A stretch of 64,000 nucleotides of DNA from Tubiluchus corallicola (Eukaryota > Priapulida > Priapulimorpha > Priapulimorphida > Tubiluchidae), in NCBI GenBank assembly GCA_030141605.1, contig JAQGDQ010000123.1, positions 184,001-248,000 on the forward strand, written 5' to 3'. Under the pieces are notes generated by a model, which was not told where the DNA came from, searched no databases, and saw only the letters and a list, made by a program, of their open reading frames with translations. The position numbers and the translations under genes were made by a program. Shown here piece after piece: positions 38,101 to 50,100 of this stretch; positions within the stretch are counted from its first letter, which is position 1, and each line of letters starts with the position of its first letter.

Positions 38101-41100
38101 AGCATTCAGAATTGAGGGCTGAAAAAGTTTTTGAGCTGTCAGATGAAGATATTTTCCATAAAATCACACCTAGTGGGTTACAACACCATTGTAGAAGGCA
38201 AACTAGATCTCCAGAATCATCAAGACTAACATCGACAGCCTGATTACCGTGTTCGACTCGGAACACTAGGGAATACTTTTTGTAAACTCATTGAAAAATT
38301 ATATTTGTCAATTAGTTATGTTCTTAGATTGACATGTATACTTTAACCGTATTTTCCTTGAATAAATTTACAAATAACTGTGTGAGATTCACTGGTTTAT
38401 TTTATCAGACTTAGACATTTTGCTGGTTAATGCAATTTTCTGATGACTTTCAAGTCTAATTTGGGAGCATAACTCCTACAAGCAACATTACTAATTACTA
38501 ATTTAATTTAGTATTGTTGTCCAAAATAAAGAATATACATGTACTATAAATCAGTGGGCAACAAATAGAGTCAATCTTGTATAAACTATAAATAGCACTT
38601 TGATTTTATGTGAAAAACAAGTCAAAATTGTTATGTAATGATAAAAACACTTTGGGTTAATAATGCAATTAATCAACAACAAGAGTTAAATACATTTTGA
38701 TTTGAGTTCAACTTTTTGTAATTTGTGAACTATCATTGTATTCTTATATTTTTATATATATTTTTTGTTACTTTTTTACTAGTCCATGTTGTCTGCTGTG
38801 TGTTGTTGTAGCTTTTCGTAAAAATGTCTTGTTAAGAAAATTCGTATTGTTCTGGTACAGCATTCAAAAAAAAGTCAACAGCTGCTCAATTGCGCCAGGT
38901 GCGTCACATGGATGACATCCTTAGCGCACCTGGCAGACCACGCGAGTACTAATCCCAGGTCTCTGGTTCAAATCCCGACTGGTCCACAATTTTTCATCTC
39001 CTTTCTGCAACTCATTACTCACTATCAGTAATAATTGGTAAAGTAAACTGCAGTTGTTTATAAACATGCTGACAATTACAAACATAATGTAATTTATCCG
39101 TTGAACATCTCTTATTCTTTTCTGTGAGTTAGTTTTGTGTGCAGTCATCAGGTGTAGTCCATCCACATGTTTTTTCATCTCAATAAACACTTATTTTTAC
39201 TTTTACATTAACATTGGGATGACATATGAGAAAAAGTTAGAATACTGATAAATCAAAGTCTCACCCAAGAACAAATATTGTCCGTTGTCTTTTTAAGAAA
39301 ATGTTTTATGAAGCATTAGCTGTCAGCCTATGATATTTATGTGATGGGTTCAATGGCTCAGTGGATAGTAGTCGTACATTCTTGTCGTAGTAATCGTAGT
39401 CGTAGATAGTAGGAGGTGAGCATTCTCTACCAGAAAGCGAACTTCAATCAAATCAAATTTATGACTTTTGAATTCGAATCAAACAGTATTTCGAGATTTC
39501 CAGTCTGCACCGAATTCAAATTCAGCAATAAAGATTTTAAAATAAATTTTCAAATCATTAATAAAAAGTGGTCTCAGAAAGAACATGCATGTTAGTTGTT
39601 TTTTACTCTACGGTAAAAACACTAATAATCTGTTTAAAAATTGGACACAGGGGTTTACAATTCCCCACACAAAAAAAATTAGTTCATGAAGTGGATCAGG
39701 GTTAGAGCTAGGGTTAGGGTTAGGGTTGGCTTAGCATTAGGGACAGTGTTAGGGTATTTAAATTGTGTGGGGAATTTTAAACTCCTTCCATGCACAGAAA
39801 TCACAGCTAAATTATACTGAATGTGTGCTGTTTCAAATGTTTTAAATGTAAACAACATATGTAGTTGAAGTGCTATTCAAATCCATAATTTTAGGTTCAA
39901 ATTGAATTCGAACTAATTCAAATTCAATGCTCATCTCTACCATACGCAGCACATCTGGGTGGTATGTGGCAGTGTTAGGTTTACCTTAGCTGCATACCTC
40001 TTAGAAGGAGGTGTAGCTAAATCTCTTTATACTCTCTACTTTGGAACTGAAAAAATTGGCATTATAAGTTGTTTAGCATTATAACAAGGTGCATTAATAC
40101 CTACATGTCTATGCAAATGCAGATGTTTTGTTTTGCTAATAATTTGGACATTAAGCAAGGTTGGCATTATAAAGGGGGTGTTATAAGGAGGTTTTACTGT
40201 ATGTACAGTCTTAGAGTAGTTCGTCTTAGAGAGGATATGCTTGCAAGTGAACTCAGTGATAGTCATGCTATAAACATCTCGTTGAGTAAGCCATGCCTTT
40301 GAATGCCGAATCCCAACTTGCACTGTGCCGAAGTATTTAAACAAAGCATAACTGAGCGTCGTAAGCGATTCGTGACTAAACCTTTCTTATACATCATTTC
40401 AGGTGGATTCCTGACTGTGCAGAAATGTTTCGCAAACTTGCTGATCGGTGGAGTGATTTGATTCCGCGTCGCAGAGGTGGATGCAGAGAGCTAGTTGAGG
40501 AGTTCTTCAGATGTGCAGATTCTCTCATGTCAATCCAACTAAGGTTTCTTTTGAACTGGTCATTGGAGGAATTTGTCCAGTTTCTTGACATGTATCAAGT
40601 AATGTTTGTTTTAATTAGTTAGTCAGTTAATTGGTGCAGTATGCTTTTTTGCTTGTATTCTATGGCAGATTATTACATTTTGAGCACAATATGATCTTAT
40701 ATTGTTCCTTAAGTTGTAACTTTGAGGTACTGGAAACAGTCGTTTATAAAACAGAAACACTTAAATTATGTGATAACTGTCAACAACAAATATTTGCTTA
40801 AAAACACTTCAGTTTACAATTAACTTGCCTTCTTGCTTGTTTAATATTATGACAATTTACGAAAAGTGTCAAATAATGAGTCAAAATAATGCATTTTTTA
40901 AAGCATTTAATTTTCGGCGTTATAATATTGTGGATTAGTGAAAGTAAGCAAGTAGTGAAAAATGTGTCCAGTCAGTGTACATCTACTTTGTATGCATCTA
41001 CTTCACCTAATCTTAATTAGAGATCAGAAATTCAAGGCACACTTGCTATACATTTCCCATCAAACACAGAAATTCCATCAAACTCATTTAAATTTTTTTA

Positions 41101-44100
41101 TTATATTAACATTCTTTGAGTTCCTAATGCACAGTATGAGCATGCATAATGTTAATGTTGGTGAATATAGTTAGTTGTAAATACTGAACAATTTATGCTC
41201 ACTATATTTTGTTTCGTTTTTTCCCTATCATCTTTTACTTTTTTAATTGCATGCTGTATTTTCTTACGTGACATACTGAATAAGTTTGCCTGGGAAACTG
41301 TGATATTTACAAAGCCTACTAAAGTTACATATTTATATATATTTCTTATCCTGACATAATGTTCCACTCCATATTTCAATGCAGGGTGGGAATGATTTTG
41401 GGACAGAGTTTGATGAGTATGCATTCTTAGAGCGTTCACCACTAGAAGTAGATTTGGAGATCAAAGAGAGTGACATCTGCTTCATCCCTTCACTAGATGT
41501 TTGTCAAGAGTACATCAGAAGTTGCTTTCTGACTATTATAAAAAGCGGCGAACACCTGCCAAGAGTAAGAGTTAGACTGTTAATAGCAGTGAGATTCTTC
41601 TTTTACCATAAAGTATTCACCAAACTTTTATTTCTCCTTAAAAGTGTTATTTGCTTAAAAGTGTTTGTTGACAATCACATTTAATGTATATTTATAGTAA
41701 CTATTCCTCGGTTCTTATAGAAGGTACATGATATAATTACAACTTTAACTAAGTTCTGATGGTGCATTTGGATTTGGTCAATAATTAGAGGCATTTCTAG
41801 GTAGAGCGACAATTATTTCCCGAAGTGAAGGATGATGATACCTTGTGCTTAAAGCCAGTGACAATTAACGAGCTTGCTGTGCAAAATTTAATGGATCATG
41901 CACTGGAAGTTTTTGACAGAAATCGTCATGGACCAAAAAAGTATGTTCGTGGCTAGTAGGTTCGAGTTCAAATGTTCGAATCGAATTCCAACTTTCAAAT
42001 TCGATTCGAACGAGTTTTTTGTCCGTTTGAATTCATTTCGAACCTAAAATTGTAGATTCTAATAATTCAGTGCTTCAACCACATACGACATTTATCATTA
42101 AAAGGCTTGAAACATCATGTAATTAGTACAATTTAGCTGCAATTTCTGTGCATATTTTTTAAACAAATTGTTTGTGTTTTTACTGCAGATAAATCAAGCA
42201 ATACGCATGATCTTTGCAAGACCGCTTTTTACTTGTTGTTCGAAAACTTGATCGTAAATCTTTGAAACTCAATTCAAGTTCGATTCGAATTCGAATGTCA
42301 CAAGTTTGATTCGATTCACCTTCTGGTAGAGAATGCTCACCCTTTGTTACTAGCAGTTCAATAACTCACCTATTGTTACAGGTGTTAAGCGAACTCATGC
42401 TTTTATTTGGCAAGCTGTTTCTTGGTTTGTTTGATGCTTAAAGTAGCAGTTGTTCAGCTTTGTTTGTTACAAAGATGATTTTTAGCTGAAACAATGCAAA
42501 GAATTTCTTCATATGCTCTCTAAATACAGATGATCAGAATTGCTCGTGTAACTTAATATTTTTGTTTGGTTTTACATGTCATTTTTGGCAGTAGTCCTAG
42601 TTCACTGCAGAAATATGCTTCCCTTCTTGTAAAACTGAACTACTAACTTTCCTTTGATGTAAAAAGCAACTATTACATGCTGAAAAATCTACTTATTTTG
42701 TTCTGCTATAGAAGCTATGATTTTTTTCTTTAATCAAATTTTACTATTTACATTTACATTGCATAAACATAGTTAGTGAAAGTATGGAAGAGGAATGAAG
42801 ACTTACGGTGTAAATATAAAAATTAGCAAGCAAAAATTACGAAAATGATGAAGAAATGTTTTCAATCAAGGAAAGTAAAAAGAAGAAAAATGAAACTAGA
42901 GAAATTAATAAATTATTAAAAAGGAAAGGCGATGATAAGAAAAGAGAGGAAGGTAAGTGATCATTTAAGTAAAGTTCTGATAGTAAGAGAATAATTAATC
43001 GATGAAATAATATATAATAAAAAACAAGAAGAATACAGAATACATATTGAAGAAAATTTCCATAAAATAAGAAGTGGAATGGGCATTGGTGCAAATGCAT
43101 TCTGAGAATTTATAAAAAAGAGTGGATAAAAGTATAAAAGAGAATATAGTGACAATGAATAATGATCAAGGTGAAACAGTCCAATTACCAAAAGGTATAT
43201 TTACAAAGTATCATAAAGATGATTAGGTGCAGAATCTGAAATGGAGAAAGAAATTGAAGCAAGGGTTAATACAGTTATACGCCAATTACAAATAGTAGGT
43301 AAGGAACTTGAAACACAATTATTAAAAGAACAAGAAATTAAAAAGGAAATAAAAAATTAAAGAATGAAAAAACTGACAGATCAAGGAGGCTGGAAAAATA
43401 AAATGTTGATAATGACGGGTGAGGGACTAATTAGAAGCCTTACGTGCATGTTTAGAAGAATACAAGTGACTAAAGGAATACCAGAGGATTGGAAAAAATG
43501 AAAATAAAATCAATGTATAAAGCAGGAGGGTTAAAAAAAGATATGGAAAAGAGAAGAGGGATTTTTTACACGTGTGATTGCAAATTATAATAAATAGGAA
43601 TTTTGGAATTTTTCAAAATCAAGTGTGTATATTACAAAATGGAGGAAAAAACGTAAAAGCACATCAGAAAATTTGCTCACATTAAGGGCAATAATTGATT
43701 ATAATAGGATGCTGAATAATGATTTATTTTTATGCACTCATTATTGGCGAATGATATGATATGAGCAAATGTAATAACTGAAACCCCGATAGGAATAACA
43801 GAAGACGTCAAAATATTGGAATCAGTGAGGCAAGGCACTCCAGTTCAATCAAAATTGTGTTCGATTACACTTAATGATATAATAAATAATAAAAATTTCC
43901 TGCTAAGTACATGTATAAGCCCTAATTTGACTATTGGGGCCATGTTATTCATAGATGATGTGATAGCTGTAGGGTCTAAACAAACATTAAGGAAAGAAAT
44001 AGTAGATTCTGAAGTATTGAAAAACATCAAGAAGCTAACTTTCAGCTTGAAGAAAACTAAATTCACTAGGAAAAAATAATGAAGAAATAGGAGGTAAATT

Positions 44101-47100
44101 ATGGAATAATTCAGAGGACAGAGCAGTATAAAAAGTCAGGTGACTGGTTAAATGCAAAATGTAACTATGAATTATTACTCGAAAAAAGAATAGAAAAGGC
44201 AAAATATATGATGAGAAATACTGGAGAATTGGCAATGAGGTAATACAGCAATGGATATAAGATTACTTATCCCATCAGTGTTGAACAATTGTGAAACATG
44301 GACGAATATTAAAACGATGAATGGAAGAGTTTGGAAAAAATAGAAAAAGAGATGTTGAGAAGAACTGTGAATCAAAAAATTAGCACTCCGTAATGGGGCA
44401 TGTTAGCAGAAACAGGTTCATGTCCTATGCAAAAACGGATTGACCATAAAAAGGCCATATTTTATTATTCATTGATGAACTCAGATGTTCAGATGTAAAC
44501 AGATTAGCAAAACACGTAGTAAGTGAGCAAGAAAAAGAGTATATAAATATGTATTATTGGTATTCAGAAATAAGTGAGCTCACTATTAAATATGGAATGA
44601 AAGATAGTATCGAGCATATAAAAAATGGAGAAATTAAAAAAATCAACGTGGAAAAGAGAAATGAAAAAGCTATAAACCAAGAAATATTAAAAGAACACAA
44701 AGATAAAGTACAGACAAAATTAAGGTTTTTTGATGGTGAAATATATGAGAAATAACAATATATCAAAAAATGTGGTCTTGTAGATATTGTAAATATAATG
44801 GAAATTAAGTTAAATATGAAGGAATTGAAATTCAATTGCAAAAGAAATAAAATGAAAGATTTATTATGTCCTAAGTGCAAGATTCAGGCTGGTACAACAA
44901 AACATGAAGCAACAGAAGTTGTGAAAAATTGGAAAGAATAATAAATAAGTATAATGTAAGGATAGAGACTATTAAAACAACAGAAATAGAGAACCTTCAA
45001 CGATTAGTAAGAGCATTTAGAGAAATTATGGAATCAAGAGAAAGTATGTAGCTGCTACAAGGAAATGTAATAAATAGGAAGGGGGACACCTCTATGCAGA
45101 ACGAGGAATGACCACATAATGATGTCAGAAGAAAATGATCTGCTCTTGCACACTTAGGTTGTGCTCATCTTGCAAAAGGTGAAGAGGAGCCAGTGAACTG
45201 CTGAATATTGATATATGGTCCCTTTATATTGTACAGCAGTAGTATCTCATAATGGCAGGGCTACTTTCTCCATTTTCCTTGATGAGAAAATAAAAAACAG
45301 GATGTGTCATTTGTAGTATTAACACACGTGTCATTGCATCAGCTGTATGCTAATAAACATGTCACATGGCTTTTATTCAGACACAGTATCTGCAATGTTT
45401 CGACATAGTTAAGGTCATATTCATGCAACAATCCACCTAAATAAGAATACAGTATAAAATTACAAAAATCAATATTTTGACGAGCAAAAAACAAGACAAA
45501 TTCTATATTGCTTACTTGTATATCGTGTGATATAACACCACAATGCAGAAAAATATAAAGTTAGGTTACTCAAAGTAACCTGTAAATAATACTGTAAACA
45601 AACAGCTACTAGGACCAGTTTGCAATAATTTTAGTACATCGTTGCTGATGTTGTGTCTGAATAAAAGCCACGTCTTTGCTGAAGTGGGTACTGGCTGTCA
45701 TCTTTATGTTCTTAACCTTAATAACTCCATACAAATAACGAAAATCAGATCATTACGAATAAATGTGTTGAGTATCTTAATGTATTATTATTGTTATTAT
45801 TGTACATTAACACAACACAGACACATAGTACATTGGTAATATAAAAAGTTACATATTTTAATGATACTTACAATAATTGTATTGATGGTGAGAAATATGG
45901 TGAAACATATACATTACACACAGAATAATACAATGGAAATTTAAGAAACAAAGCAATGAAAAGACAGAAATGATTATCATTAACTTTAACAATTATAATT
46001 AAAAACACCATAAAATTATTTGTATGTAGTTAATCCTTCATGATAAATGTTAAGATTTTATTCAATTCAGTTGCAAAAAGAGAAGTCTCTTGCTTCTATA
46101 GTACTTAAAATATCTACAGGCAAGAGATAGTTTAGAAATTTGGTCCTCAGTAAGTATGCATTCCTTTTTAAATATGTGTAATTGTACAAGTTTTGGCTTA
46201 GATATATTCCGATGCAAAATCTGTATTGTATTGTTGGCATATGTATTTCACATTATTTCCCATACATGATAAAACTGAATAACAACTTTGTCGAACAAAA
46301 AAAGAAACCAGACTCTTATCGCTATGTTAACATGCATAAAAGAAGTTTACATATCTTGCAATTATTTGAATGCCAGGCTTTATCACATTGAAAATATAGA
46401 GCAGAGAATGCTTCAGTGGCTTTCTTGGAAGTTTTTATAGCTGTCTCACACCTATATTCCACATATATATCATATAGGTAATTCAATATAGCAATATTTT
46501 ATTATGTGTTCCCTTTATAGTTTATCACAAATGTATTACCTATACAAGGGACTGATAGCAACTTTTTCAAATTATTTTTCACCTAGTTAACATTTTTTAG
46601 TATGAAAGTTTTCTAAATTTCACATGTAAATGATATTTTAGATATATAAAGGAATATGAGAAATTCCAACACTTACTTACTGAGGAAGCAGAAGATGATG
46701 TAAACAACTTTCTTGATGCACGACATAATCTCAATGAATTTCGACAGGCGAGTATGAAGATTAGCTGTGATTTAACATTTTGTTCAAAAAGTACGAGATT
46801 TTGCATGAAATGTCCGTCTGCTTAAAGTTTACTCTTTTCTTTTGCTACAATATATCGTTATTACAGTACAGAGGCTTTTACATCTATAAATTGATGGAAA
46901 AGCATTAGTTGTCTGTTTTGAATTTCAGTGTGTCAAGAGGAGTTTACAATTGCCCACATAATTTAAATACCCTAACCCTAACACTAACCTTAATCCAATC
47001 CTATCCCTAACCCTAACCCAATCCTATCCCTACTCCTAACCCTGATCCTAATCCACTTCACAAACTAGTTTCTGATGTATGGAGACTTGTAAACTTTAGC

Positions 47101-50100
47101 CTTACAAATGTCTTGAATTTCAGTGTGTCAAGAGGAGTTTACAATTCCCCACATAATTTAAATACCCTAACCCTAACACTAACCTTAATCCAATCCTATC
47201 CCTAACCCTAACCCTAACCCAATCCTATCCCTACTCCTAACCCTGATCCTAATCCACTTCACAAACTAGTTTCTGATGTATGGAGACTTGTAAACTTTAG
47301 CCTTACAAATGCCTTACTTACTCTTTTTTGATTATAGAAAATTACTACATATGAAAACTTGAGATATCAGATCATAACTCTGCTAGTTGACGTTCCGCTC
47401 AGTCTCATTAGTATAAATGCACAAGCTGTAAACCACGAGCTTGCACACCGAGCACAGGAAATGAAAAAAGCACTTATTGCTTTTATAGTGGAGGAGACCC
47501 GAGCACTAAATCGCAAGTACGTTGTGCGTTTATGCATGAATAGACTGTAGGCTATTGAACTGTAGGTCATTTCTTCCAGATCTTTTGATATTAAGAGCAA
47601 AAACTTACGCCACTATTTCCTTTAGAATCCACTAGATTGATGTGTTGTAGGAAATGAGTGAAAGGAAACATGGCATCACAGTGAATTTTGACAGCATCGT
47701 GTATGAAATTAAAACTATAAGTAAATTAAAGTTCCACAAATGTGGAGCCAAACGCTATTACAAGAACAATAATATGATTATAGAATGTTGAATATATGAG
47801 TTACTGGAACATCTTTTTTCTGTAAAATGGTGTGATTTTGTTTAGAAATTGGATAACAGTAATTGTATATATACTTTTTAAAATAATTATAGAGTTCGCA
47901 AAGGTCTATACAGTGTTCGCTTCGTCATTATATTCATTTTGCTTCTTTGTAATTATACAGGAATGCAATTGAAACTTTCAAAATTTGCATAGTATTATTA
48001 CTCCTCAGAACAATCCCTCTGTACTACTAATGAGGTATGAGCGATTGTGTTGTAGTTCTGTTACTTTTGTTTATACTTTCCGATCATATTAAAAGAAGTG
48101 CCACTTATTACTTTTATTATTGTGGCATTAATTTAGGATCAGCTCAGAGTATGAAAGTATTTCTGAGCATTTAAATGACGTGCCTGATACAACAGAAGAA
48201 CTGGTGCAGCTAGAGGAATTCTTACGTGTGGTATGTAGGTCTTGGCATTTTCTTTGTTTTTTAAGAAAAAATAACTTTTTAAGTAAATATTAAGCTTCGT
48301 TTATTAAACTTTCCTTGAGGACGAAATAACTTTACAACTATTAAATTTTAAAAAGTTTTGGATTCGGTTGGACTTTGAACCATTAATCTTACATGTCTAG
48401 TGCTATTACTATTAAACCACACAGCCCCTTGTCTGTCAGTCAAATGTGAAATCAATCACAATAACTCACCAAAGCAATGCACCTTTTCTAAGTCTAAACT
48501 TATTGGAATACTTTTTAACTAGTTAGATAATTTTTTGTAAGTGTAAAAATGCCCATAGCTGCCCAATTGCATGAGGAACTAGTACAAAACTAATATATTT
48601 TCTGAAAGAGAATCTTTCTAGCACTGTAAATAAAATGCTTAGATTTTTTATTTGATTGAACAATTAACGGGATGATATGAAAAGTCTGTAAAAAATTTGC
48701 AGAATTTTCGTTCCAAAGGCTTCTAGTTTCCAAGTGATGCCGTGTACAGTATCCGTCGTTTACCAGACTCATGGCTAATAGACTCGGTTGCCCAACTGAC
48801 TCAAAAACATCTCTTTTCTATTCAAACGTTTATATAAACTGTCGGTAACTGACTCAAACGACTGCGTAATTGACTCAATATTTTCCATTTCGCGTACTTG
48901 AAATAAGTCACGTTTTTTATCATTATGAGAGTTTCATAAACCAATTGCTTCGTGAAGAAATCAAGCAACCGACTTGATGCATGAATATGAATTTTTATCT
49001 TTTTTAGCAATAATAATCTGATTTGTGTGATTTTTTTTATTTTCTTTTTTTATTAATTCACTTATAGGAATTAGCATTTGTAAATAATAATTGCACATAG
49101 GTTTTTTGGCATTAATTCGTTTCTAAAATTCATTTAAAGCCTGCGCAATGCATACTAAGGTGACGAGTCGTGACTCATACTTCTATTGTAGTATTAGGCT
49201 ATACATGTCGGCTAATTGAATCCGTCAGTTAATTGGGCCAAAACGCTGCTATTCCAAAGTGAATCTTTTAAGCGGCACCTACTATATCTCAAAGTATTCA
49301 ACATAAAAACTGTAGAGCATTCTTTTTCTGAACAAGATTTTGCAAAAGTGTTGAAATCACTTTAACTTTGTAAACTTGGCAGCTGTTTAGACGTGCAAAG
49401 ATATTACAAAATTTGTACAGGAATGTAACACCCAAACACTTTTTATTGGTTAGTCTTGCCTGTTCTGCTGCAGCTAATTATAACGACGGGCCTGTGTGCT
49501 GTTGAAGTGACAGCAAGCATTCCGCATAGTATAAGTAACTATGTATATATAGTGCACATTTATTTGCTTGCTGGTTTATTCAGGCACTGAATTTCTTTAG
49601 GTGCAATGAATGTTGCAGTGGTTGAAAACTAAAGTCTGACAGTGTACTTGTTGTTAGCAAGTAAAAGGTACAGAAATTATCACACTACATGCTTCTAACA
49701 GGTTGTTGTCTCAATATGCCCAGTGTAACTATAACTGCTAATCTGATCAAAAGTGTGAAATCATTCCAAATTTAAAAAAGGCACAGAATGCTAGAAATTT
49801 TTTCCACATAATAATATGACACAAATAAATGTCACCATACTAATTACAGTAGAATATACTTTGTTTCTCCAGCCACTGTCAACTGTCATCAGTGCCAAAT
49901 ACTGTAGGCGCCGCTTAATAGTCTCACTTTGGGACCGATGTGTTTCGACCCAGTTAGCCAACTGAACCCATTAACCGATGGGTGTAGTATTACAGGTATA
50001 GAAGTATGAGTCATCAGCTTACTATGCGCTGCAAAGGTCTTTAATGAATTTTAGAAACGAACTAATTCCTAAATTCCTTTGTGCAGTTAAAAAGTAGAAA

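Larger units (their letters stand above)
32109..40402 (+). other. 8.3 kb dynein intron 7, filled with mobile DNA
   Basis: Runs from donor GTATGA after exon 7 to acceptor CAG before exon 8. In order: unassigned AT-rich DNA (32109-32857), a deleted copia element, a second copia fragment, a multi-exon CIFEWD/HCRR remnant, unassigned DNA (38270-38865), a tRNA-like SINE, an inverted-repeat element with a nested telomere-like MITE, and a pogo-like terminal repeat. Confidence 0.85.
41941..46641 (+). other. 4.7 kb dynein intron 10
   Basis: Holds the inverted copy of the AATTCGAA element (41957-42343), a degenerate LINE (42830-45065), the second copy of the 2975-3270 repeat, and AT-rich DNA at 45640-46640 without recognisable genes. 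Confidence 0.8.

Noticed and set aside
37877-38266. Minus-strand 129-codon ORF
   Set aside because: Shadow of the plus-strand frame, which carries the conserved CIFEWD and HCRR motifs.
38915-38980. tRNA gene
   Set aside because: Good B box, but no convincing 7-bp acceptor stem or anticodon arm, and a diverged relative exists; fits a SINE better.
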